Shown: piece after piece, positions 23,201-36,200 of the stretch | Position numbering within the stretch: the first letter of the stretch is position 1 | How the letters are laid out: each line of letters starts with the position of its first letter | Assembly: GCF_023053635.1 (NCBI RefSeq) | Contig: NC_086172.1 | Location: 26,069,501-26,133,500 of the forward strand | Direction: 5' to 3' | Origin: Elgaria multicarinata webbii | Taxonomy: Eukaryota > Chordata > Lepidosauria > Squamata > Anguidae | Length of the DNA: 64,000 bases | The notes under the pieces: model-generated | What the model was told of the DNA's origin: nothing | Database searches by the model: none | What the model saw: only the letters and a program-made list of their open reading frames with translations | Program-made: the position numbers and the translations under genes

Positions 23201-26200
23201 AGCAAGTTAAGTTACATTCAATTTTCAAGTTAAGGTGCACAGTTTCAATGAGTCATAGGTTACATTCGAAGCTCCATTGGCTGAAAGTTTTTCCCTTTGC
23301 TAGGACATGGTGTCCATCATTAAGGAATGCAAATCTGGCATGTAGCCACCCTTTGGCAGAGAAGCCATCTTTTAACCCTTGGCACATTACTTGAAATCTC
23401 TCTCTGGGTCTATCAATGTGGTTCCACTCATGAATGTCTTCTCTTGTGCCATTGCAATTGTAAATGCCTGGGCCCCAGATACTGTTAGGAGAACAGCTCA
23501 CTTCTGTTAAGGACTCTCTATTTTATTTGCTTCGAGATGAAACTAAGGCCTTTTAGCATATAAAACCCAGGCAGCAGGTTGACAACAGTCCCAATATGCC
23601 CCACAGCAGGCATTTTAAGCACAAAAGGTTCCAAGCTGGCGATCTTTCGGACTGCCTACCAGGACTGCATGAGAGTGGATTCCCACTTCCTGCTGGTGTT
23701 TCAGCTCTCAGACAAATCCTGTCTTAATTTCCAGAAAAATGTTGTGTAAGGTAGCAGAAGAGGCCAGGATCAAATGGGGCTCTTAGATCATTGACTTATT
23801 AACATTTAAAGCCCTAAACGGCTTGGGGCCTGGCTATCTGAAGGAACACCTCTCCCATATGTACCTGCCTGGACCCTAAGGTCATCCTCAGGGGTCCTTC
23901 TCCTCAAGCCCCTGCCAAAGGAAGTGAGGCAGGTGGCTACCAGGAGGAGGGCCTTCTCTGCTGTGGCACCCCAGCTGTGGAATGAGCTCCCTAAGGAGGT
24001 TTGCCTGGCACCTACACTATATTCTTTTAGATGCCAGGTGAAGACCTTTTTATTCTCCCAGTATTTTAACAGTCTATAAATTAATTTTAACTTTGATGTT
24101 TTAACTTTGTATTTTTTGCATTGCTGCTGTTTTTATCTTGCTTGTGCTTTTATATTGTATTTTATATTATGGTTTTATACTGTTGTTTTATACTTTGAAT
24201 GGTCTTAATTTTGTGAACCGCCCAGAGAGCTTCGGCTATTGGGCGGTATAGAAATGCAATAAATAAATAAATATAAGTAGACTAACACAGAGAACCAATT
24301 TCCAGTTTCAAAACAGAACTTTTATTTTACCTGCCCTTTATCAAAAGTAAGAACTGCCCATAAAAATCAGTGGAAAAATCTAGAATTTTAGAACAACTGT
24401 GATTTGATGCCAGCAGGTCCTCCCTAAAACAAAAAGTAGCATCAAAAACTGAAGTTCTGCTCTTTCTAAGATCCTTTCTTTTTTTCTTTTTTGTAGTTTT
24501 TAAGTGGCTTTGTTGGTACAACTTTATTTTAAATATTTTTATTCTTTTGTATTTGACTTTTTTCCTGCTGTGTGGAAAATTAGATATAGAGCAGCATATA
24601 AATTTTGTATATAGTAAAATTTTACATAGCTGCACACAAGTCAATGGACCACAAGTTTTCTGCATGCAATTGAGGATTAGATGTGGTGTTGGCAGGACTC
24701 CTGAGAGGGCAATTTAAGTAGATTGACTTCGCTGCAACCTGAGGGCTGTTTCCTCTGAGGGAGCTTTGGCTGAAATCCAAACCAGCTATAGCCCCATCTC
24801 TAACCTGCAATATTAATTTAGGGCAGTTATAAGTCACTCTCTTGCTGCAGCATTTTGAAGGAATCATCTACAAAGAGGTGCCACCCCCTTGGAAATCACC
24901 TACACAGACAGTGGCCCAATTCAGAAGACACCTTAAACTATGGCTTTAACCATGGAGGTTAAGCCAGAAAGTCAGGCTGTGTTCAGAAGATACCTTAAAC
25001 CACGGCTTTAACCATGGTGGTTAAGCCAAAAAGCCTTATTCACCATGGTTGAAGCGTCTTCTGAACACGGCCCAGCTTTCTGGCTTGACCACCGTGGTTT
25101 AAAGTGTCTTCTGAATGGGGCCAATGAGATGCCTCTAATTGATTTTATCTCTGTGTCTCACCCACATAGTTTTTTATTGTTACATAATATATTTGCAATC
25201 AAACTCCAAACATCAGCCCATGCAGAAAGTCAACCACATGAGCCCAATGAATCCAAAAAGCACTAACTTTAACCGCAGCACCCCTGACATCCATGACAGA
25301 CCCCAGCTTATACTTACATCTGCTTAGAAAATTGCCTTGTTTGTTTGAAGAGTGACTGTTTCATTAACTTCCTACACAATGTTTAGCCTTCAGGGTTCAA
25401 CTTGAAAATGGCAAAGAAATCTTTAATATGATGACATTTGATTGGGTTGGATCTGTTTGTTGAAGGGCATTCTAAGTCGAAGCCAAAGCATTTTGCTGGA
25501 GATTTTTTGTGCTGTGTTTTTTCTATGAGACAGCTTTTGGGATGTGGCTGCCTGGAAATCTAAATAAAACATTATTCATTCCACAATTTCATCAAGAAAA
25601 TGTAATGACTTGTCTCAAATATTTGAGAGCTTGCTTCATGCTTCTGCTGAATATATGTCCTCTCTATATCCAGGAATTCTCACATGAACAACCCCAGTAT
25701 GGTCGTGATACTGTGCTGCTATTTATCACTCACATCCAGCCTGTAGGGTGTGGTAATTACATTCCTGTATAGGCTTTGTCTCAAGACAAGTAATTGCAGA
25801 TTTTGCAAAGTCACGCTAATCTGCAGAATTCAGTCTATATGTGAAACAGGCAAACACAAGTATAAATCAGTCCCACTTTCCCCAACCTTACGTCCTCCAG
25901 CTGTGTTGGATTGCAATTTCCTTCATCCCCAGCCAGCAAGTCCAATGGGAGTTGTAGTCCAACACATCTGAAGGGTGCCAGGTTGGGGAAAGCTGGATCA
26001 GCCCTTTGATAACAACTGCTTTGTAATGTGAATATGTTGAGTGACTGTAATGGTGCCTTAAACAGCATATCTCTCTCTCTCTCTTTCTCTTTTAACCCTC
26101 TCTGTAGCACTCCACCTCAGCTTGAAACGTAAGTACTGATCCCACCACCACCAGCTCCTTTCTTGGATTGCAATCAAAACAGTTACTAAATGTGTCATCT

Positions 26201-26394
26201 TCACCATTTCCCTCCACCACTCCCTTGCAGCACTTTAATTTGATCCCTTCTTCCAATATCTATTTTGACAGGACCGCGCACAGTAAGTCATTGAGCATCG
26301 TTACCCTGGCAACAGAGAATTATTGTCCAGAGGAGAGTCTGAGGCCTTGTTAAGTTAGGCATTGGTTCAGTTGTTGTCTAGTCAATTCCTCACC

Positions 26395-26428
<34 letters not shown>

Positions 26429-27229
26429 ACATACACAAATCAGCTTTGGACTAGTAATTGTCTACTGTAGATTTCCTTGTTTAGGGGCGTGCAGAAAAAT
26501 AGAGAAGAATTTTAACAGGACAGTATGACATATAGTGGGAACAAGCTGTAATTATCAGCATAACAGTAAACCTCAGTTGTATCCCTACAAGCATGGCAAA
26601 GCAGGGATTTCACCCCTGACTGGTATCCTCTTCCAAAGGAGATGCCTGAATACCTATTTGCTGACCCACTAATGGTGGTTCTCATGTAATTCTTATTCAA
26701 GTGCAGCTGTTCTTTAGTTAGTTGGAATTCTTCCTGGAGGTAACCACTCCTTATGTAGCCATACTGTACGTTTTCATGGACTAGAGCCCATTTTATCAGT
26801 TGTTTGAAGTGTCTCCTCAGTTAGTAGATGGATAGGTTTGAAGAGAACATTGCAAAGAATGGGAGAACATTTCTATCTACAAGGCTTACTCTGTTGCTGA
26901 CCTGAATGTCACCATTAGTCAACAGAAGAACTTAACAAGGAGATTCCAGCATGAAATTGCTGAATTAGAATTTATCAGCAGGTTTGATTCTATTCATTAA
27001 GAACTCAATCTGGACCATGGTTTTCTCCCCCACTAGAGTTATTAAATTAACATAGAAAAGCTAGAAGGGTTGTGTTATCACAGATTGTTACTGTTATTAA
27101 TAACCTTTGTGCCGGTTTTTATTAGAAATGGATACTGTACCTGTGCTATTTCATGGCCATTGAGATCTATTGTTAATCATTTTGACTCTATTCCTGTCTG
27201 TGAAATATGCCCTGTGGGTGGGTGGGTAC

Positions 27230-27265
<36 letters not shown>

Positions 27266-30200
27266 AATGCAACTGATGAAATGGGCTCTAGTCCACAAAA
27301 GGTTAAGGTTAGTTGTTAAAAGGTGTCACAAAACTCCTTTTTGTTTTTAAAGTGACAGTCTAATATGGCTACCCCTCTGTAAATGCATATAAAATTGGCA
27401 GAGGAGGTAAAGATTAGTTCAGAAGGTTGTATGTATTCCTATCTTTTGTGCCATTTGGAGATATTTATTCTTCATTCAGAATCTTTATTAGCTGGACTTT
27501 GTTTATTCAAATACATTAAATGCATAGCATACAGATGATCCAAACTTTTTTTTACCTTCAAATAAGTGTGCAGGGCCCTGATCCAGATTGGGACTAGCAT
27601 GCATAGATAAGGGAACCATAAATCTTCCCACCACTTCACTTCCCTCCGCAAATTTGCTAAAAATACAAAAAACAAAACCTCAATTGATGCCAACGGCATT
27701 TCCCCCTTTTTTTAGTCTCCTTGCGGGGTGCTTGTGTGTGCAAATTTAAGGGGGAAATCAGGTGGACGGGAAGATTTAAACTCCACCCATCCATGTGTGT
27801 TGGTCCCAATCCAGATCAGAGCCCCACATAATTACTTGAAGCTAAAACAAAAAGTTAGGATCATCTGTATCTAACATACTGTGTAGCTTAGACCTCAGTT
27901 GTTATAGATCTAATGCCACAAACTGATTTTTCATATCACCTCAAGCACAATATGTGTGAACCAGCCCTACATCATACAGGCCTGTATGTAACAGTCACGC
28001 CTGTCTATTTAAACGTGAACACTGATTATCTGAGCGGGAAGAGATGGGTGACAGTCTACCCCTGAGAGAACTTGCTTCTTTGGAATGGTTTGATTGTCTG
28101 CTTGTCCCTCCTGTATTGAAGCCTCCAAAGCTGCTACATGAGCCAGAGGGCTCTTAGCTGTTCCATTCTTTGCCAGGGGCTTACTTGAACTTACCACCAG
28201 TCAGCAATTTGGGTTGGATCATCTAATCTTCTGGATGTTCCAGAGTCACTGTTGTCATAGAATTGTATTATTTTATAAATTGTTGTAAACCGTCCAGAGA
28301 GCTTCATCAATTGGGTGGTCTAGAGATGACGACGATCATGATATTCCAGAGTTGGACTGGGCCTTTTTATACCATTTACTCCAGACTTCCCCTACAGGAT
28401 GCCCTCCAGATGTTTTAAACTACAGCTCCCATCAGCCCCAGTGTGGTCAATGAGAGTTGTCATCCAAAACATCTGGAGGGTGCCATTTTGAGGAAGACTG
28501 ATATAACCCTCTGCTTAATGCAGGAAAGCCCTGGCTAGACCATCTCCTACAGAGTCAGCCCATGGGTCCATCTTGACCCAGTGTTGCTTAGGGTGACCCT
28601 ATGAAAAGGAGGACAGGGCTCCTGTATCTTTAACAGTTGCATAGAAAAGGCAATTTCAGCAGGTGTCATTTGTATATATGGAGAACCTGGTGAAATTCCC
28701 TCTTCATCACAACAGTTAAAGCTGCAGGAGCTATACTAGAGTGACCAGATTTAAAAGAGGGCAGGACACCTGCAGCTTTAACTGTTGTGATGAAGAGGAA
28801 ATTTCACCAGGTTCCCCATATATACAAATAACACCTGCTGAAATTCCCTTTTCAATACAACTGTTAAAGATACAGGAGCCCTGTCCTCCTTTTCATAGGG
28901 TCACCTTAGTGTTGCTGAGACTGAGTGATTGCGGCTGTCCAGGTTTTTAGGCAGGAGATTTTTCTAGCCAACCTAGAGGTGCTGGGAATCAAACTTGAGA
29001 TGTTCTGCATGCAAAGCTGTTATCACTGAGCTAAGGCCCCCCTCCCCTTAATTTGCCACAGTGTTTCATTGTGCAGACCCAATGTCTTGCAGGGAGGATG
29101 TTATCGCTGACTTAGTGGAGCAGATTTCTGAGCTCACCGCTATGATGGAGCAATTGCGCCGAGATCACCAAGCCACACACAAGCAAGTGAGTCACGTGAG
29201 CGGTGGAGGGGGAGGTGTCCTCTGCTGGCAACTTAAGAGACTTGAACTATTTTGAGGGCAACCCTGGGCTGGGTAGGGATTGTCATGGCCTCTCCTGAAA
29301 AGCAATTGTTCTCAGGCTGGGCGAAATGCTTTTCTGGTGCAAAGAGGGTGCTGCTATCAGATAAGTCTAAAGAACCAGCATGGAGATAGGGTGTGCGTGT
29401 CTGTGTCTGTCTGGTGAGCTTGTCTGTCTGTGAAAGAAGTTCCATGTGCAATTAACCTGCATCAAAGGATCCTGTAAAAAGGATTCCCCTTATGAAAGTT
29501 TGTTCTTAAAGTTTATTAAACTTTGGCAATTTGCACAATTACTGAAAATCAGTGAGGTAATTAGATTGAGGGATGGTAGTCAAAAGGCTTCCAAATGTAT
29601 GGAGGAATGGTAACCTTTTATTGAATATTGGAAGAATAATCATGGTATAGATTATGAATATTGCAATAATATTGGAAAAATAATCCTGGTATAGAAATTA
29701 ATATAGATTCTTGTTCTGCTGTTTTTATAAAGAATTGGTGTTGGAAAACATGTAAAATTTGTTCTTATGCCTATTTAATATTTAATACATTCTTAGATAT
29801 TTATATGTGATGTTATGGTGGGTGTCTTGCCGAATAAACAATATAGTTCACACGTTTTGCTGAGTAACCAATATACACAAACCCATTCAATATAATTGAA
29901 TGTGTGTGTACATTGATTGTGTTGTATAATGACATGTTGTATATCATTTTATGTACTAATAAAAGATTTTTTTAAAAAAAGAAAGTTTATTCTTTATTAA
30001 AGAAGTACTTCTCTCTCTTTTCATAGCTGGAGAAAGATATGGAAGAAAAATGCAATGAGATGCAAGAGGAACATGAAAAAAAAATTAGGTCTGGCTATTC
30101 TTGTGTGCAACAACTTTATTTTATAGCCTTTATTCTAAGCTTTGTTTGTATACCCTCCCCAATCCCATGGTCAGAGGATCACAGCAAGCAACCTAACCTG

Positions 30201-33200
30201 TTTTATGTCTTTGCAAGGGGACGTAAACAGAATGGGGCTTGCAGCCCTGTACTATGGATGTTTACTAACAAGTAAGCCCAAATGAGATCAATGGAAATTC
30301 CTCCCAAGCAAATGTTTTGATGCTTAGGACCATACTACATACGATGTTAAATATGTCCTTGCATTTAACATGCACATTTTTAAATTATGCAAATAGTAGC
30401 AAGAGTGGGGTGAGAGAATTTTTGGGGGAGAGGCTTGTTAATCCTTTGCTCCTCTGCTACCCTCCTCATGAAAAACCCTCCTCAATGGCTACTAGTTGTG
30501 ATGGCTATGTGCTACCTCCAGTATCAGAAGCAGTATGTACACCAGTGGCTGGGGAACATGGACAGGAGGGTGCTGTTGCACTCATATCTGGCTTGTGGGT
30601 CCCTAGTCGACAGCTAGTTGGCCACTGTGTGAACAGAATGCCGGACTAGATGGACCCTTGGTCTGATCCTGCAGGGGTCTTCTTATGTTCTTATGGCATT
30701 TACTTTGAAAGGAAATCTCCCATTGGCACCAAAGGTAGATTTACTCCCAATACCAATTCAAACATCAGTGGAAATACGCTTTCCTTGCAGGGAAATTCAA
30801 GCATTTCATGCGTCGGAAATGTGTGCTGTGGAAGAGCAATATAAGAAAGAGTTGCGGACCGAGAGGGCGACTGCACAAGAGAAGCTGAGTATGACCATGG
30901 ACCTAACTACCTGTTACACCCAAGCATGTGTAGCATCATAGAATCATAGAATACTAGAGTTGGAGGGGGCCTATAAGGCCATCGAGTCCAACCCCCCTGC
31001 TCAATGCAGGAAGCCACCTTAAAGCATCCCTGACAGATGGTTGTCCAGTAGCACCTCAACAGTTGCGTGTGTGTACGATTGCTTCAGGAATGGGTAACTG
31101 GAAGTGGAAAAATAGTAATGGGGATGGTTAGGGTGCTTAACCCTTTCTCCTCCTGCTCTTTCTCCATTCCAAATGACAAGCACTTGCATTTGGGGAAAAG
31201 CTGCTGGAGAATGAGGGACAAGACTTGAAGCAGAGAACGGGATGGGTGGGTAGGGTTAAGGGCCTACACCCTCCAAGCACTTCTCCACCCTCCCATCGCC
31301 CCCTCCATGTAAAATAAAGAAAGGTCCCAGACCAGCTTTTAAGCTGTCTTGTTGTGGGAGAAAGATGCCAGAAACTGAGAAGCAGCTGATGTAGGACAAC
31401 AAACTCCAGGGGCAAGGACAATCTGAATATGTGCCCTCCAACTGGGGATGGGATAAAAGTCGGTACCCAGCATGCAAAGCTAATCAAATCTAAAGTGGCA
31501 AAACCCGCAAGCAGAATATAGACTTGTAAAATGGAACACAATGGCCCTGTTCAGACGACACACTAAGCCAAGGTGGTTAAGCATTTTGAGCTAAACATTA
31601 TGGCTTAGCGTGTCGGGCGAGCCATGACTTAGTGTGTCGTGTGAACCATCCTTAACCATGACTAAACACGCTCACTGTTTGCTGCAAAAGGGTTAGCAGC
31701 CTAACCATGGCTTAGCACGTTGTCTGAACAGGACCTACCTCTAGGTATTTGTATGCTTGGAGCTTCTAAGCCAAGTTGTGGTATTAGAGGAGAGAACACA
31801 GATGAACTGGGAATATCAAAATCCTGGTGGAACAGTTATAATCAATGAGATTCCTTATCTCCCTGGATGTAAAACCTACTGAAAGGGACAGAGCTGGTTG
31901 CGTTAGTGGTAATGGTCTTCTATATGTCACTGAATGTAATACGTTAGAAACCTTCAGGTGACCAGTTCAGTTGCAGAACCACTCAGTAGAAATGTTAGGC
32001 CAGCCAATAATACAGTATTGGGGACGAGCTGTTGACTTCTTTGAGTGAAGCTTTTGATGGCAACTACGAGATGGAGAAAGATATCAGTCAGCCAAAATGA
32101 ACAAATATTGACCTGGTTCTCATTACCCGAAGCTCACCGTGAGTTAATTTATCCATGGGGGCTGTCGCATCATGCTGGGCCCATTTTTGCACAGTGCCCA
32201 GCTTATTGTCACTTCTTGTGTCTTGCGACAACTCTCAAATCACCCTGAAACAAGCCATGGGTTATTTGAGGGCTCAAACAACCCTGCTGCCTGACACAAC
32301 GAGCCATGGCAAACTGGTATTCACAGCTGCCCAGCACAACACAACAGCCTCTGTGGGAAAATGATGTCCAAACAGGCTGGTGGGTGGGTGTGAATATAGG
32401 TATCTCCAATTATTCTCACATTGACTGGGTAAATGAACATTTAGGTCATGATAAAGAAACACTTCTAGATACAATGAATTTGAACAGTGATTAATCAATG
32501 AAGCCAAGAAGAAGAAATGATCCTGTGATTTAATACTGCAGTGCCCAGGATTGCGGCCAGATCTACACTAAGCAGCATATGACACTTTGAAAATAGTTTG
32601 AAAACTGTACATGGAGTGTGTCCTGGGCCCCAACAGTTGTCCTTACTGTTATAAACGGGTTTAAAGCAGTGGTGTAGATCCTGCCTGGGTTAGTGGTGTT
32701 CAGGAACCACTTGAGGGTGTAACGAGGGCACTATCAGCTTCATTGTATATGTGAGTGGAAAATTGACTAGGAAGTTATATTTTATTCCAAAAATGGAAAT
32801 GTCTTTTAAAATTAGGGGATTAATTCAATTTTCTTTTAAGGGGAGAGTGGGAAGGCTCAACCCCTTTCAGAAGCATGGAATAAAACCACTCACATCGCAC
32901 CAATTTCTGGGGAAGGCACATTGCTGGATGAGCAGCCTGTTCACTACATTTCAGAAAAGGAAAGGAAAGGAACCTCTCGTGCAAGCACTGAGTCATTACT
33001 GCCTCTTGGAGGGATGCCAGCTTTCACTGACGTTTTCTTAGCAGGCCTTAGAGCGGGGTGGTTTGCCGTTGCCTTCCCCGGCCGTTATTACCTTTCCCCC
33101 AGCTAAGTGGGTACTTATTTTACCGACCTTGGGAGGATGGAAGGCTGAGTCGACCCGAGCCGGTTGCCTGAAACCAGCTTCCACTGGGATCGAACTCAGG

Positions 33201-36200
33201 CCATGGAGAGAGTTTCAGCTGCAGAAACTGCTGCTTTACCGCTCTGCGCCACACGAGGCTCTTACATTTCAGAAAAACAAAGGAAAAAATAAAGTTTGAT
33301 TCAGTAGTTGACTGTTACAGCCAAGGTGCATTTTATTCCTCCCCCCTCCCTTTCCAGCTGCGATGCAGAAGGAATACAAGTATCTGAAGAATGCATTTCG
33401 TGTGTACCAGGTAAGGAGTTAATTTGCCACCCAAAATGGCAGGGTACCTCTAATGTCCCTCTAAACAACCACGAGTCTCATAAAAAAATGAATGCATCTT
33501 AAAGGCAAACAGTTTTTATTGTGGCTTTTATGGACTAGAGGCTAGTTCATCAGATGCATAAGGCGTTACACTTCATGTGTGTGCGTGCGTACGTACGTGC
33601 AATATTTGTAAAGTTGTGCCAAGTCATGCCAACTGCCTGCCTACAGTGGCAACAAGGGTGGATTGGGGTGTCTCAGCACTAGCGCCACATGCACCCAGAG
33701 TAGTGGCATTGCCGTCTCAATGATGCCATCAATGTGCTTACACTGGGCATGGGAAAGCGTCATTGAAATGGCGATGCCAGTGACTCCAGACATGCTGACT
33801 CGGTTCTCTGGGCGACACCAGTGCTACCAGAAGGCTTGCGAAGGAATTCCAGCCCTATTTGCCTGGACTAGCTCTGGTAACCTCCAAGTTAGATTACTGC
33901 AATGCACTCTACGTAGGGCTGCCTTTGAAGACGGTTCAGAAGCTGCAGCTCGTGCAAAATGCAGCAGCCAGATTGATTTCGGTAACCAGAAGGTTCGACC
34001 ATATAACACCTGCTCTGGTCTGCTTGCACTGGCTGCCTGTATGTTTCTGAGCCCAATTCAAGGTGCTGGTTTTGACCTATAAAGCCTTACATGGCTTGGG
34101 ACCACAATACCTGATGGAATGCCTCTCCCGACGTGAATATCGTCACTACGTTCAACATCTAAGGTCCTCCTCCAGGTGCCTACTCCGAGAGAGGCTCGGA
34201 GTGTGGCAACGAGGGACAGGGCCTTTTCGGTGGTGTCCCCCAGACTATGGAACGATCTCCCTGACGAGGCTTGCCTGGCGCCAACGCTGCTATCTTTCTG
34301 GTGCCAGGTTAAGACTTTCCTCTTTGCCCAGGCATATGGCGGCACATCTAAAAACTAATCACCCACATGTTTCGTTTTTAACGGTTTTTAATGCTTTATG
34401 TGTGTATGTTCTGTGTTTTAGAATTTTAAATTTTGTATACTCGTTTTAATCTTAACTTTAGAATTTCTGTAAACCGCCCAGAGAGCCCTGGCTATGGGAG
34501 CGGTATAGAAGTGCAATAAATAAATAAATAAATATCATTAATTTAAATTTTCCAGCCCTGCTCCTGGCATATGCCAGCCCCGCCTACTATTTGGATAATT
34601 GAAGTGGCCTTGCCAATGAGTCTTGGCATGTGGGGGTCAATGCTCTGTCTGCTTGGGCATTACTGGTAAGCTGCAGGTGAGAGGCCCATTGATGGCAGCC
34701 TGCCTGGAGCCCCCCCCCAAACCTGTAGGCCATCCTTATTTGGCCCAATTGCTTATCTTTCCTCCCTTTATATCCATGTGTGTGTGTGTTTATCTATACA
34801 CATGCATATATGAAAACTGATACTACAATAAGTAAATAAATGTATGCATCAATTCTCACTACAAAAAGTAGTCTTGAGATGACTTATACACACAAGTACA
34901 GAAATCTATAATATAACAGAAAGCAACATCTCAAAATCAGTATCAATCAGAACAAAATCAATCAGCACAATAATACAAATAAACATAAACATAATACAAC
35001 AATATAAAAACCTAATTTAAAAAGTGTTAATACACAATACACAAAATCTCCATCCCACCCTAAAATAGACAAGAATTGTGGTTGTTTTTGCTGCAACAAA
35101 CTAGCAAACGCAGTGCCCCCTCTGGATAATATGATTCTAGATTTCTTGGGAAATACTAGACTTGAATGTACTATTTTATTTTAAACACAAACTCCCCTTT
35201 ACTAGACCTTCCAGGGCACTTTACAAAGACAAGATAAAACGCATCAATAAAATGCAAGAAAGAAGGGGGGGAACTTATCCAAGATACTATTAGAATACTC
35301 ACTAATAATTTTCTAAGAAGAGGTTCTTCTTCTTTCACAATACTCCATAAACTTGAGAAGAGCCTGCATCAAAGAGGGTGGAACTGGAAAGTATTTCCCC
35401 AAGGCCGACATCCCTTTGTTCTAAGTCCCATCTGGAAAAGGAGGGTGACTGGCTGTTCTGGGATCAGGGCCGGTGCTACCATAGAGGCCACTCAGGCGGC
35501 CGCCTAGAGCGCCAAGGTAAGGGGGGCGCCGAACGCTGCACCCGGAAGCCGCTCTCCCACAGCGGCTCTGAGAGGGCAGCTTCCGGGCGCGCCGTTCCGA
35601 AGCCGCCCGCCCACTCCACTGTTCTGGTTTCGCTTTGGCTGGGTGCCCCCCCAGCAGAAGTGAAGCCACGCCCGCCCCCCCCACTCCAGCATCCTGGCTT
35701 TGCTTCGGCTGGGTGGGCACCGAAGCGAAGCCAGAACGCTGGGGCGGGGGGGGGCGGGCGGGTGGCTTCGGAATGGCGCGCTCGGAAGTGGCTCTCCCAG
35801 AGCAGCTTCCGGCTGGGCACCCCAGCGTCCTGGCTTCGCTTCGGCTGGGTGGGCAAGATGGCATCCCATGCCCAGGTACACTGGGGTGGGGGTGGGGTAG
35901 GTAGGTGAAAGCAGCTCACCTGCCTAGGGCGCAAAATAGTCTGGCACCGGCCCTGTCTGGGATGGAACGCTCCCCTTCTTAGTTCATAACCAATCTCCTC
36001 CTCCATCGCTCTGAAGATCTGCAGGTGAAAAGAGAGCATCGCCATCTATATGTTTGTAATTACTCAAATTTGTTTGTGTGTGTGTGTGTGTGTAGGATAG
36101 CATCTCTGATGAAATGGAGGAAAAATGGCTGAGAAGACAAGCCGAATGGAAAAAAAGTGAGAGGACTGAGCGGGAGAAAGCGTTGTTACAACAAAGTGAG

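Noticed and set aside
22964-23587. Firm call of a solo LTR
   Set aside because: Only short inverted ends and TATA-like signals are seen; no target duplication, so it is kept only as a weak candidate.
26272-26282. 11-nt micro-exon of FLACC1
   Set aside because: The acceptor (attttgacag) and donor (gtaagt) are good, but including it shifts the frame of the next exon into an early stop. The 21-nt exon joins 29093 directly in frame.
31137-31541. 134-codon minus-strand open frame
   Set aside because: No recognisable family, no neighbouring exon signals, in a FLACC1 intron; length alone is weak evidence.
32959-33262. tRNA gene on the minus strand
   Set aside because: A and B boxes are those of a SINE head; the cloverleaf is not kept and a SINE body and target duplication are present.
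35378-35908. 176-codon open frame and several overlapping ones on the other strand
   Set aside because: They lie in the GC-rich hAT element, where stop codons are rare in all frames; no splice context or homology.
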